Source: Chitinophagaceae bacterium (GTDB lineage: Bacteria > Bacteroidota > Bacteroidia > Chitinophagales > Chitinophagaceae). From it: DNA of 64,000 bases. Shown piece by piece: positions 9,864 to 17,827 of this stretch (its first letter is position 1; every line of letters begins with the position of its first letter). The stretch spans positions 1 through 64,000 of the forward strand of contig JAFKGR010000010.1 in NCBI GenBank assembly GCA_017307735.1. The letters run 5' to 3'. Position numbers and translations under genes: made by a program. The notes below the pieces were generated by a model. The model saw nothing but the letters and a program-made list of their open reading frames with translations, searched no databases and had not been told where the DNA came from.

Positions 9864-10198
9864 GACAATGTTTTTGAGTAAAATACCGGATGGTCAAGGA
9901 TGAATGTAGAGCTTGTTTGGAAATGCGGATAGGGTGTTTTAACGGTATTTTTTGGGGCGAATAACTATGGGAGTAGCGAACTGCCAAATATCTGGCAAAA
10001 CCTTCCAATGATTTGATCTTTTTCTATAGGTTTTGTTATTGAGGATAAGTATGGTGGAGATAGACGATGGATTTTCTCCGGTAAAAGTTTTTTATGAATC
10101 CTGGTTTCGCTCCACCGAATATTCCAAAATATTAAATGCTGCGATTTTTGTATCCTTTGTGTGAGATTTCCCTTCTTATAAAAAACAGGAGTTATTTG
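9864..10198. other. Intergenic region between comEC and the tRNA-Gln genes
   Basis: No convincing gene is seen in either strand of this 335-bp stretch. It should hold the comEC promoter at its left side and the end of the tRNA transcript at its right side; on the minus strand a run of six T (TGTTTTTTAT) follows the tRNA 3' end by about 10 bp, but without a strong hairpin. A short inverted repeat TGCCA/TGGCA lies near 9982-9994. Confidence 0.4.
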
Positions 10199-10269
10199 TT
10201 GTCCCACGAGGATTCGAACCTCGACAAACAGAGTCAGAGTCTGTCGTACTACCATTATACTATGGGACA
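10199..10269 (-). tRNA. tRNA-Gln (anticodon CTG)
   Basis: The minus strand folds as a 71-nt cloverleaf. The acceptor stem is TGTCCCA/TGGGACA with discriminator A at 10199, the anticodon stem ACAGA/TCTGT holds loop CTCTGAC giving anticodon CTG (codon CAG), and the T arm has the canonical GGTTCGAATCC. CCA is not encoded. It lies 81 bp downstream of a second tRNA-Gln and differs from it mainly in the anticodon arm and D-loop. Confidence 0.95.
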
Positions 10270-10350
10270 ATTAATCCTGCCGGAAACAGAAAAACAGATC
10301 CGGCGTATGTCAAATGAAAAATCTGCACTTGTTCAGGCTGATTTTCCTGG

Positions 10351-10421
10351 TTGTCCCACGAGGATTCGAACCTCGACATACAGAACCAAAATCTGTCGTA
10401 CTGCCTTTATACTATGGGACA
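10351..10421 (-). tRNA. tRNA-Gln (anticodon TTG)
   Basis: This 71-nt minus-strand cloverleaf has the same acceptor and T arms as its neighbour. The anticodon stem ACAGA/TCTGT encloses loop TTTTGGT, giving anticodon TTG (codon CAA, and CAG by wobble). CCA is not encoded. It is the promoter-proximal member of the pair, with its 5' end only about 9 bp below the -7 box at 10430-10437. Confidence 0.95.
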
Positions 10422-10429
10422 AAGGTTTG

Positions 10430-10460
10430 CAAAAGTAGGTCTCCGACGCCTATTTTCAAA
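10430..10460 (-). promoter_or_regulatory. Consensus Bacteroidota promoter of the tRNA-Gln pair
   Basis: On the minus strand TTTG (10460-10457), a 19-bp spacer and TACTTTTG (10437-10430) match the Bacteroidota housekeeping promoter TTTG-N19-TAnnTTTG at every fixed position and in spacing. The expected transcription start is one to three bases before the first tRNA-Gln. It is the best promoter match in the window. Confidence 0.8.
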
Positions 10461-10468
10461 AAATGAAT

Positions 10469-13111
10469 TCAGATTTTAGGCTCTCGTTGTAACGTTGTTT
10501 CCGCATCTTCCTTTTCCTTCATCTTCTTCACAAATTCCAGCGCATCAGGCACCACATCGCACATTATTGTGATAATGGAACCGGGAGTCCCATGCTGATA
10601 GGCATAAGTGATTGCGTCACTTTCCTTTGGAATAACATGAACCGGTATCTCCGTGGTTTTTGCTTCGTCAATACCTTCTTCCAGAAGATGGATAATTTCT
10701 TCGGCAGTTCTGCCTCTCAGGTTTTTGTCCTGACGAATAATGATTTCATCAAAGTTGGCGGCGCTGATGCGTCCGATTTCCCTGATATCATCATCTCTTC
10801 TGTCGCCGGTGCCGCTGATGATGCCAACTCTGCGGGTGCAATCCAGTTTGTTGACAAAGTCACAAAGCAGGGTGAGTCCGGCGGGGTTGTGGGCGAAGTC
10901 GACTATGAATTTAAAGTTTTTGAATTCGAAAATGTTCAGCCTGCCCGGTGTTTGTACGGGCGAAGGAATGAAAGAGAGCAGAGCCGATTTGATATTTTCC
11001 AAATCGATTCCTGCCAGATAAGCTGAAAGAACGGAGGGCAATGTATTCATGATATTGTGTACGGCCCTGCCGCCAAAAGTCAATGGAATATCTACTGCAC
11101 GTTCTACCCTGATTTTCCAGTTTCCTTTCATGATGGTGACGTATTCATTTTCATAAACCGCTGCAATCCCTCCATTTTTGCAATGTTGCCGGATTCGCTT
11201 ATTTTTTTCGTCCATGCTGAAGAGTGCGATGTTGCATTCCAGATGATCTCTCATGGCATAAACCAAGTCATCGTCTGCATTCAGAATGGCATAACCGTTT
11301 CTGACGACCGTTTCCGGAACGATGGATTTTACTTTGGCCATTTGTTCCAATGTTTCAATACCGCCAAGCCCAAGGTGATCGGCTGTAACATTGGTTACGA
11401 TGGCGATGTCACATTTTTGAAAAGCAAGCCCGCTTTTTAGAATCCCTCCACGCGCACATTCCAGAACGGCAAAATCGACGGTCGGATCTCTCAATACAAA
11501 TTCGGCGCTGCGCGGACCGGTGCAATCACCCACCATCATCAAATGATTTTGAATATATACTCCGTCTGATGTTGTGAATCCGACTTTGTAACCGCCGTTT
11601 CTGACAAGGTGTGCTGTAAGCCGGCTTGTGGTGGTTTTGCCATTGGTGCCGGTAATAGCAATGATGGGAATTCTTCCTGTTCCTTTCGGAAAAAGCATGT
11701 TGATAACCGGTTCGGCCACATTTCTCGGAATACCAACGGAAGGTTCTACGTGCATTCTGAATCCGGGAGCAGCATTTACTTCGAGAACGGCACCTCCGCT
11801 TTCTCTGAGTGGTGTTTTTAAATCTTTTGCCATCACATCGATGCCACAAATATCCAGCCCGACAATACGTGCAATTCTTTCTGCAAGAAAAATATTGGCC
11901 GGATGCACTTCATCGGTTACATCTTCGGAAGTGCCGCCGGTGCTTAGGTTTGCTGTGGGTTTAAGAAGAATCAGTTTACCTTTTTCGGGAATGCTTTCCA
12001 GCATCAGGTTCTGGTCATTCAGCATTTTCATTGTAAAATCATCCACCGTAATCATGGTCAATACTTTCTCGTGGCCAAATCCTCTTCGCGGATCTTTATT
12101 GGTTTCGTCAATGAGTTGCTGAATGGTATGTTCCCCATCTCCTCTAACGGAGGCGGGTGTACGTAAAGCAGCACAAATAAATTTGTAATTGATTACCAGG
12201 ATACGAAAATCGTAACCCTTGATAAACTTTTCGCAAATCACCGTACGGCTGTAACCCCGCGCGGCTTCCAATGCTTTTTCAACCTGTTCTTTCGTTGAGA
12301 TATTTGTTGTAGCGCCTTTTCCATGGTTCCCGTCGAGAGGTTTGATTACCATTGGAAAACCGACGGAACGAATGGCATCGTCTGCTGTATCATTTTTTCT
12401 GAGCAGGATTCCTTTGGGCACCGGGATTTCGGCTGCGGATAAAAGATTTTTTGTTTCGTCTTTGTCTCCGGCAATATCAACAGCGATACACGAAGTAGTG
12501 CCGGCAATGGTAGCTCTGATGCGCTTTTGAAAAACACCGTAACCCAATTGCACCAGGCTTTGTTTATTCAGGCGGATGTATGGAATGCCGCGGCGGATCG
12601 CTTCGTCCACGATAGCGCCGGTACTTGGCCCGAGCCGTGTATCTTCACGGATTTCGCGCATCTGCTGCACTTCTTTATCCAAATCGTAAGGCGTTCCGTA
12701 AATCAGATATTCGCATAGTTTCACGGCTGATTTGGCAGCGAAGACACCGGCTTCTTCTTCCATATAATCAAATACCACAAAGTATTCTCCTTTTTTACCG
12801 GTACCGCGTGTACGCCCGAATCCCATATCCATTCCGGCGAGAGTCTGCAGTTCGAGCGCCACATGTTCAACCACATGTCCCATCCAGGTACCTTCATCAA
12901 CTCTTTTCAGAAATCCACCCGGCACTCCTTCACTGCATCTGTGGGCGTACAAACCGGGTAATAGTTTTTCCAGTTTTTCTCTGAACCCCTCAATCCTGTT
13001 TGTTGGCTTTTCTTCAAGTTCACCAAGGTTGAGCGTCATTTGAATTAAATTCTTTCTGCGGATGCTCCAGTAATTGGGCCCGCGAAGCACCCTGATTTTT
13101 TCGATCTCCAT
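10469..13111 (-). CDS. cphA: Cyanophycin synthetase
   Basis: CphA builds cyanophycin (multi-L-arginyl-poly-L-aspartate) from Asp and Arg with ATP, without ribosomes. The protein of about 880 residues has the N-terminal CphA domain (beginning MEIEKIRVLRGPNYWS), a central ATP-grasp domain (about 210-470, with MVIKPLDGNHGKGATTNI and GIDVMAKD) that adds Asp, and a C-terminal Mur-ligase-like domain (P-loop GTNGKTTTSRL near residue 490) that adds Arg. ATG at 13111 is chosen because it begins the conserved N-terminus; a reading from 13147 only adds 12 unrelated residues. It is divergent from cyanophycinase with about 170 bp between the starts, so synthesis and breakdown genes are adjacent. Confidence 0.95.
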   Translation of the reverse strand: MEIEKIRVLRGPNYWSIRRKNLIQMTLNLGELEEKPTNRIEGFREKLEKLLPGLYAHRCSEGVPGGFLKRVDEGTWMGHVVEHVALELQTLAGMDMGFGRTRGTGKKGEYFVVFDYMEEEAGVFAAKSAVKLCEYLIYGTPYDLDKEVQQMREIREDTRLGPSTGAIVDEAIRRGIPYIRLNKQSLVQLGYGVFQKRIRATIAGTTSCIAVDIAGDKDETKNLLSAAEIPVPKGILLRKNDTADDAIRSVGFPMVIKPLDGNHGKGATTNISTKEQVEKALEAARGYSRTVICEKFIKGYDFRILVINYKFICAALRTPASVRGDGEHTIQQLIDETNKDPRRGFGHEKVLTMITVDDFTMKMLNDQNLMLESIPEKGKLILLKPTANLSTGGTSEDVTDEVHPANIFLAERIARIVGLDICGIDVMAKDLKTPLRESGGAVLEVNAAPGFRMHVEPSVGIPRNVAEPVINMLFPKGTGRIPIIAITGTNGKTTTSRLTAHLVRNGGYKVGFTTSDGVYIQNHLMMVGDCTGPRSAEFVLRDPTVDFAVLECARGGILKSGLAFQKCDIAIVTNVTADHLGLGGIETLEQMAKVKSIVPETVVRNGYAILNADDDLVYAMRDHLECNIALFSMDEKNKRIRQHCKNGGIAAVYENEYVTIMKGNWKIRVERAVDIPLTFGGRAVHNIMNTLPSVLSAYLAGIDLENIKSALLSFIPSPVQTPGRLNIFEFKNFKFIVDFAHNPAGLTLLCDFVNKLDCTRRVGIISGTGDRRDDDIREIGRISAANFDEIIIRQDKNLRGRTAEEIIHLLEEGIDEAKTTEIPVHVIPKESDAITYAYQHGTPGSIITIMCDVVPDALEFVKKMKEKEDAETTLQREPKI

Positions 13112-13223
13112 ATTAAATCTTTGTGGTGATTGGTTTTTGCGGAACAAAAGTTAAGCAAAGAAAAACAGCCGTTCAAAAAAATTTTTCGTGAATGATAGCC
13201 CGGCTCATTTTTAGTGTAATTAT

Positions 13224-13231
13224 TACCTTTG
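13224..13231 (+). promoter_or_regulatory. -7 promoter box of cyanophycinase
   Basis: TACCTTTG matches the Bacteroidota -7 consensus TAnnTTTG exactly; no TTTG is seen at the expected -33 distance. The box overlaps the TTG codon at 13229 that could otherwise open the reading frame, so translation is far more likely to begin at ATG 13280, about 40 bp below the predicted transcription start. Confidence 0.5.
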
Positions 13232-13279
13232 AGTATTCGATATGTTTCTAAGAAATATTTTTATACCAAATCAGACTTA

Positions 13280-14197
13280 ATGGAAATACCTCGCGGAAAG
13301 CTTCTGGCGATAGGTGGCGCAGAAGATAAAGGAGTGGATCTTGAAAAAGGAAAGATAGAAAGAAACAATCTTAATTTTTTTGAATTAGGTATTCTTAAAC
13401 GGCTGGTTCAGGAAGCCGGTGGCACTCATAAACAAATTGAGGTTATCACCACGGCTTCTATGACACCCGTTGATGTCGGAGAAAATTATCTCCATGCTTT
13501 TGGTAAAATCGGGTGCACCAACGTATCTGTCATTCCAATTAGAAACAGATCGGAGGTAGCCAACCCGGATTACCTTGACAGGATCAGGAATTGTGATGCT
13601 GTCATGTTCAGTGGTGGAAACCAGTTGCGGTTGTCGGCTACTTTTGGAGGAACAGAATTCCTCACAATTCTGACCAACAGGCTGATGGACGAAAGAGATT
13701 TTATCATTGGGGGTACTTCTGCAGGGGCAATGGCAATGAGCAATACCATGATTTATGAAGGGAATGCATCCTCAGCTCATTTGAAAGGTGAAGTGAAACT
13801 GACCACCGGATTGGCTTTCATGAAAGATGTTGTATTTGACAGTCATTTTGAAAAACGCGGAAGATTCGGCAGGCTTGCACAGGCGATCATCTCAAATCCT
13901 TCGACAGTTGGAATCGGGCTCGGAGAAGATACTGGTATGCTTATACGGGAAGGAAATATCATGGAAGCTGTGGGCAGCGGACTCGTCATCATTATTGATG
14001 GACATGATATCGGGTTCAGCAATATTGCCGACATCCCGGACGGCAATCCGCTGAGCGCTGAAAATCTCAAAGTTCATTTCTGTGCCAAAGGAAGCGGTTA
14101 CCTGGTGAGCGAAAGAAAATTTATTCCCGATATGGCGGAATATTTGGCGAAAATCAAATCAGCAGAATCAGAACACAAATCTTCCAAAGGCCACTAA
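13280..14197 (+). CDS. cphB: Cyanophycinase, intracellular type
   Basis: This serine peptidase of the S51 family releases beta-Asp-Arg dipeptides from cyanophycin. It has about 305 residues from ATG 13280 (MEIPRGKLLAIGGAEDKG). Key motifs are MFSGGNQLRL, the nucleophile elbow GGTSAGAMAMS (catalytic Ser in TSAGA) and GIGLGEDTGM. There is no signal peptide, so it is the cytosolic storage-mobilising kind, not a secreted CphE. A TTG start at 13229 would overlap the predicted -7 box. Its stop codon abuts the stop codon of the convergent nucleotidyltransferase gene with no base between them. Confidence 0.94.
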   Translation: MEIPRGKLLAIGGAEDKGVDLEKGKIERNNLNFFELGILKRLVQEAGGTHKQIEVITTASMTPVDVGENYLHAFGKIGCTNVSVIPIRNRSEVANPDYLDRIRNCDAVMFSGGNQLRLSATFGGTEFLTILTNRLMDERDFIIGGTSAGAMAMSNTMIYEGNASSAHLKGEVKLTTGLAFMKDVVFDSHFEKRGRFGRLAQAIISNPSTVGIGLGEDTGMLIREGNIMEAVGSGLVIIIDGHDIGFSNIADIPDGNPLSAENLKVHFCAKGSGYLVSERKFIPDMAEYLAKIKSAESEHKSSKGH

Positions 14198-14914
14198 TCA
14201 AAAAAATATTTCTGAAGCGCGGTTCAGTTTTTCAAGAGTTCCCACATCGATGAATTTATTTTCGGAGTGGTCATAAGCATAGATGTCTTTTACAGGAGCA
14301 AGATCGAGATAAACGTCCACCATAGAAAATTTTCCTTTGCGTTTTATAAGAGAAAAAATTTCTGGTTCTATCACGTGAATACCACTGAAAGCAAGAGAGG
14401 TCATTTCAGTACCGTCTCTTACAATTTTCTTTTCTCCGGTTTTTACATTCTGCCAACCACACAACCGGTTGTTTTCATCAAACATAAAATATCGTGAAGT
14501 ATCCCGCTTTGAGACGGCCAGGGTAGCCAACCCCCCTGTGTCGCGATGTGTTTGAATCATTTTTCCTAAATCCAGATCCGTCAATATATCCACATTCATC
14601 AATACAAACGTTTCATTGCCTTTCAAAAAAGTGGAAGCTCTCATCAATCCGCCACCTGTTTCAAGTACTTCTTCGGTTTCGTCAGAAATATGGAAGGTGA
14701 TGCCATGGTATTTGAAAGAAGTAATAAATTCTTTTATCTGTTCGGGGAAATGGTGCACGTTGACTGTAATATCATCAAAACCATACGAGGCCAGATATTC
14801 AATGTTGCGCTGCAAAAGGGTTTTCCCATTGACAACAGCCAGCGCTTTCGGGTGTTGATCTGTAAATGGTTTCAGGCGTGTGCCCAGGCCTGCAGCCAAA
14901 ATCATTGCCTTCAT
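14198..14914 (-). CDS. murU: NDP-sugar nucleotidyltransferase, probable MurNAc-1-P uridylyltransferase
   Basis: This 238-residue protein is a compact GT-A nucleotidyltransferase. It opens with the NTP-binding signature MILAAGLGTRLKPFTDQHPKAL, followed by NVDILTDLDLG (metal-binding Asp) and a C-terminal FIDVGTLEKLNRA typical of MurU and ManC-like enzymes. MurU converts MurNAc-1-P and UTP to UDP-MurNAc in the peptidoglycan recycling shortcut that bypasses de novo synthesis. The family alone cannot separate MurU from mannose-1-phosphate guanylyltransferase, but the gene directly upstream encodes an AmgK-like sugar kinase, and AmgK-MurU pairs are the known arrangement. The gap is 54 bp on the same strand. 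Confidence 0.75.
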   Translation of the reverse strand: MKAMILAAGLGTRLKPFTDQHPKALAVVNGKTLLQRNIEYLASYGFDDITVNVHHFPEQIKEFITSFKYHGITFHISDETEEVLETGGGLMRASTFLKGNETFVLMNVDILTDLDLGKMIQTHRDTGGLATLAVSKRDTSRYFMFDENNRLCGWQNVKTGEKKIVRDGTEMTSLAFSGIHVIEPEIFSLIKRKGKFSMVDVYLDLAPVKDIYAYDHSENKFIDVGTLEKLNRASEIFF

Positions 14915-14968
14915 AGAACTTTCAAAGTATTTCGTTTGATCATTACTGTTAGTTAGTATATTCTCAAT

Positions 14969-16426
14969 TTAATTAATTCCTATTTTCTCATGAATTCCCT
15001 GTTCAAAATGGTTCAGCTCAATTTTTACTTTAAACTTATTTCGTAAATACCGGGCCAGGGCATCGGCTGCATACACGCTCCGGTGCTGCCCTCCGGTACA
15101 TCCAAAAGAAATCATCAGTGAAGTAAATCCGCGCCGGATATAATCTTCCACACTGATGTCGACTATATTGTAAACCCCGTTGAGAAATTGTTGCATGGCT
15201 GTTCTCTGCTCCAGAAAATCTTTCACGGGTTTGTCCCTGCCGGTCAGATTTTTGTATTCATCAAATCTTCCCGGATTTAAAAGGCCTCTGCAATCAAAAA
15301 CAAATCCACCGCCATTTTCACTTTTGTCTTGCAGGCATTCAGGATGTTTATAAGAAAAGCTGTTGATTGTGATGATGAGTGGCGTATTTTCATCAGCCCG
15401 AAGCGGAACAAACCGGTTAATGATTTCTTCACCTACAATCAGGTGAAGGAGCCGTTCATATTCCGGAACGGAAATGCCGACTGCCTTATTTCCAAGAAAG
15501 TATTTTAGATTTTGTAATGCCAGCGGAATGCTTGTAAGAAACTGTGCTTTGCGCTCAAAAAGGCCGCGGAACCCATAAGCCCCTAAAACCTGGATCAATC
15601 TTATCAGCACATATCCGTTATATTGACTGTTGAATGAGTTCTTGTCGATGGCCTTTCCAAGGATTTCTTCCACGCAATGAATGTAATAATCCAGCAATGA
15701 ATTTTTCCATTCAATACTCAGGTTGGCTCTTGCCTGCCAGAGAAGAGAGGCCACGTCGTAATACAATGCTCCTTTCATTCCTCCCTGATAGTCGATAAAA
15801 TAGACCTGCCCTTCCCGGATATAAATATTACGGCTCTGAAAATCACGGAAGAGAAAATATTTGTATTCCACATGGGTCAGGTAAGTGGCCAATGCTTCAA
15901 AATCATCCATCAGCTTTTCCTTTTCATAAGGGATCTTGAGCGTGTCTAAGAAATAATATTTGAAATACAACAGATCACTCAGGATTGCCTGTCGCCCAAA
16001 TTCTTTACTGGTCAGGCAATAATCGTAATCCAGCTTTGTATCTCCCAGTATTTGCAGATGGGCCAGGGCTTTCAGACTTTTTTGAAACAGGTCATAAACA
16101 TAATCGCTTTCGCCATGTTTCTCAAGCTCATTAAGCAAAGAGATACTGCCCAGATCCTCCTGTAAATACATTTTCCCTGAAAGATCTGTGGAATAAATAT
16201 TCGGTACGGGCGCATTGATTTCGTGAAAATGATTAGTAAACTCGAGGAAAGTACGGTTTTCTTTTATGTTGTAATTGTAAGTGGCTATGTAACTTTTAAC
16301 AGGTGTGCCTATGCGGAAATATATTCTGTCGCCACCGGATTGAGGCAGTTTTTCAAAATAGACAATTTCTTCTTTTACTGCCTTTTTAAAATAGTCGCGG
16401 ATTTCATCTGCCGGTGTTGTTTTCAT
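14969..16426 (-). CDS. AmgK-like sugar kinase fused to a RapZ C-terminal domain
   Basis: Two domains are visible. The first about 340 residues are an aminoglycoside-phosphotransferase-fold kinase: LPQSGGDRIYFRI at the nucleotide loop, YLQEDLGSISL, the catalytic-loop-like FRDFQSRNIYI and the metal-binding VYFIDYQGG. This is the AmgK pattern, a kinase that phosphorylates the anomeric carbon of MurNAc/GlcNAc. The last about 130 residues match the RapZ C-terminal domain: FSYKHPE, VFDCRGLLNPGRFDEYKNLTG and ISFGCTGGQHRSVYAAD. In Enterobacteria that domain binds glucosamine-6-phosphate. ATG 16426 is preferred because family resemblance starts there; ATG 16522 would add 32 residues. It lies directly upstream of the MurU-like gene. 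Confidence 0.8.
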   Translation of the reverse strand: MKTTPADEIRDYFKKAVKEEIVYFEKLPQSGGDRIYFRIGTPVKSYIATYNYNIKENRTFLEFTNHFHEINAPVPNIYSTDLSGKMYLQEDLGSISLLNELEKHGESDYVYDLFQKSLKALAHLQILGDTKLDYDYCLTSKEFGRQAILSDLLYFKYYFLDTLKIPYEKEKLMDDFEALATYLTHVEYKYFLFRDFQSRNIYIREGQVYFIDYQGGMKGALYYDVASLLWQARANLSIEWKNSLLDYYIHCVEEILGKAIDKNSFNSQYNGYVLIRLIQVLGAYGFRGLFERKAQFLTSIPLALQNLKYFLGNKAVGISVPEYERLLHLIVGEEIINRFVPLRADENTPLIITINSFSYKHPECLQDKSENGGGFVFDCRGLLNPGRFDEYKNLTGRDKPVKDFLEQRTAMQQFLNGVYNIVDISVEDYIRRGFTSLMISFGCTGGQHRSVYAADALARYLRNKFKVKIELNHFEQGIHEKIGIN

Positions 16427-16553
16427 AAGTCGGGAAATCTGTCCGGTGATTGGATTTTCAAAATCTGATTCATTTGTATATAAAATATTTCCGGATGGAT
16501 TTTCTCTTTTATAAATTTCCATCCGGAAGATTATTTTTATAAAGATCGAAAAT

Positions 16554-17144
16554 TTATTGGATTACACCGCATCCGATTCTTCCTCCTGCATTTCCGGTAG
16601 GCTGGGTTACATAATCATCGGTCCCGCCATGCACTATGATAGCTCTCCCAAGAATATTTCCATCAGAATCGCCGTCGATATTCCAGAGATTGGTGTTCAT
16701 CTTAAGTGTTCCGTTTCCTTTGCTATCCAACTTTACATTGCCAATGTCTCCGAGATGAAAATGAGAACTTCCCCATTTACCGTGCTTGTCCTTTGTAGGG
16801 TTCCAGTGCCCGTGGGTATTCATTCCCATATTACCACAATCACCGTGCTCGTGAATGTGTACAGCTACTTCCTTATTTGCTTTGGAGGGTATGTGTAATT
16901 TTATTTTCAGATACACATTTCCATTTCTTTTTTCCGTAAAAAAAGCTTTGCCCGATACTGCAGTGTCTTTGTAGGTAGGAGAAATTACTGCGACGGCCTT
17001 ATGTTTCTTTTGAATAGTTATGGAAGTTGTATTTTCAGATGTGCCGGTACCTCCGGAATTATTTCCCAAATTAAATGAGAAGAGAAATATTCCGGGAATC
17101 AGGAAAAGCCAGAAGTTTTTCTTTGACTGAAGAATTTTGTTCAT
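16554..17144 (-). CDS. sodC: Cu/Zn superoxide dismutase family protein
   Basis: This 196-residue exported protein has an N-terminal hydrophobic segment (about 11-28) followed by a Ser/Thr-rich linker. The catalytic domain carries the copper ligands in VHIHEHGDC, zinc/copper ligands in THGHWNP and SSHFHLGDIGN, and the conserved IVHGGTDDYVTQPTGNAGGRIGCGVI, with both cysteines of the structural disulfide present. It would dismutate superoxide in the periplasm or at the cell surface. It lies 127 bp upstream of the kinase-RapZ gene on the same strand (31 bp if that gene starts at 16522), and a -7 box TATATTTG lies about 43 bp upstream. Confidence 0.92.
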   Translation of the reverse strand: MNKILQSKKNFWLFLIPGIFLFSFNLGNNSGGTGTSENTTSITIQKKHKAVAVISPTYKDTAVSGKAFFTEKRNGNVYLKIKLHIPSKANKEVAVHIHEHGDCGNMGMNTHGHWNPTKDKHGKWGSSHFHLGDIGNVKLDSKGNGTLKMNTNLWNIDGDSDGNILGRAIIVHGGTDDYVTQPTGNAGGRIGCGVIQ

Positions 17145-17186
17145 GATTTAATTTTTTTTAAAAGTGAATTTGTTTGTGGGGGTGTT

Positions 17187-17194
17187 CAAATATA
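17187..17194 (-). promoter_or_regulatory. -7 promoter box of sodC
   Basis: On the minus strand TATATTTG matches TAnnTTTG exactly, 43-50 bp upstream of the sodC ATG. No clear -33 TTTG is present at 19-21 bp. This is the likely start of the sodC transcript, which may continue into the kinase and murU genes. Confidence 0.45.
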
Positions 17195-17299
17195 GAATTA
17201 AAAAGGATTCACCGGATAATACCTGCATTCGGCAGGTTTAGTACCTTGATAAATAAGGTTGCCAGACATTCTGATGAACCACTATCTTTAGCAAAAAAA

Positions 17300-17752
17300 A
17301 TGATGTCTGCTTTTAATCTGAAATTGCCTGTTGCCATAGGTTCCGATCACGCAGGATTCCAATTCAAAGAATTTCTTAAATCGTTTCTGGAAAGTGAAAA
17401 TATTCCGTTTAAGGATCTGGGCACTCATTCTCCTGATTCGGTGGATTATCCTGATTTTGCTCATCCGGTTTCAGACGCGGTAGAAAATGGCGCTGCTTCT
17501 TTTGGGATACTGATTTGCGGGAGTGGCAACGGGGTGGCCATGTCGGCTAATAAACACGCGGGCATCAGGGCTGCACTGTGTTGGCAGGAAGAAATTGCGA
17601 AGCTTGCAAGAAAACACAACGATGCCAACGTCATTTGCCTTCCTGCAAGATTTATTTCTATGGATGAAGGGAAAGAATTGGTAAGGGCCTTTATGCTGAC
17701 GGAATTTGAAGGGGGGAGACATGAAAGAAGAGTGAATAAAATCCCTCTTTAA
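17300..17752 (+). CDS. rpiB: Ribose-5-phosphate isomerase B
   Basis: RpiB interconverts ribose-5-phosphate and ribulose-5-phosphate in the pentose phosphate pathway. The 150-residue protein has the family signature PVAIGSDHAGFQFKE, DLGTHSPDSVDYPDFAHPV, the catalytic region ILICGSGNGVAMSANKHAGIRAALC and the C-terminal GGRHERRVNKI. The frame is open from 17174, but the extra 42 residues do not resemble the family; ATG 17300 (or 17303) gives the normal length. It is divergent from sodC. Confidence 0.95.
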   Translation: MMSAFNLKLPVAIGSDHAGFQFKEFLKSFLESENIPFKDLGTHSPDSVDYPDFAHPVSDAVENGAASFGILICGSGNGVAMSANKHAGIRAALCWQEEIAKLARKHNDANVICLPARFISMDEGKELVRAFMLTEFEGGRHERRVNKIPL

Positions 17753-17827
17753 CTAATTATTACATGGATGGCAATTGCATTCTGTCACTTCTTGCTATTT
17801 TTATTGCCTGACTAAATCAATGTTTGA

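Noticed and set aside
11628-12122. 164-codon open frame on the plus strand inside cphA
   Set aside because: It is fully antisense to a well-supported cphA and shows no protein family pattern; several similar long antisense frames in cphA share this origin.
13229-13279. N-terminal extension of cyanophycinase from a TTG codon
   Set aside because: The TTG lies in a predicted -7 promoter box, and family similarity begins at ATG 13280.
17174-17299. N-terminal extension of rpiB
   Set aside because: The 42 extra residues do not resemble RpiB and would make the protein longer than the family; ATG 17300 gives the normal length.
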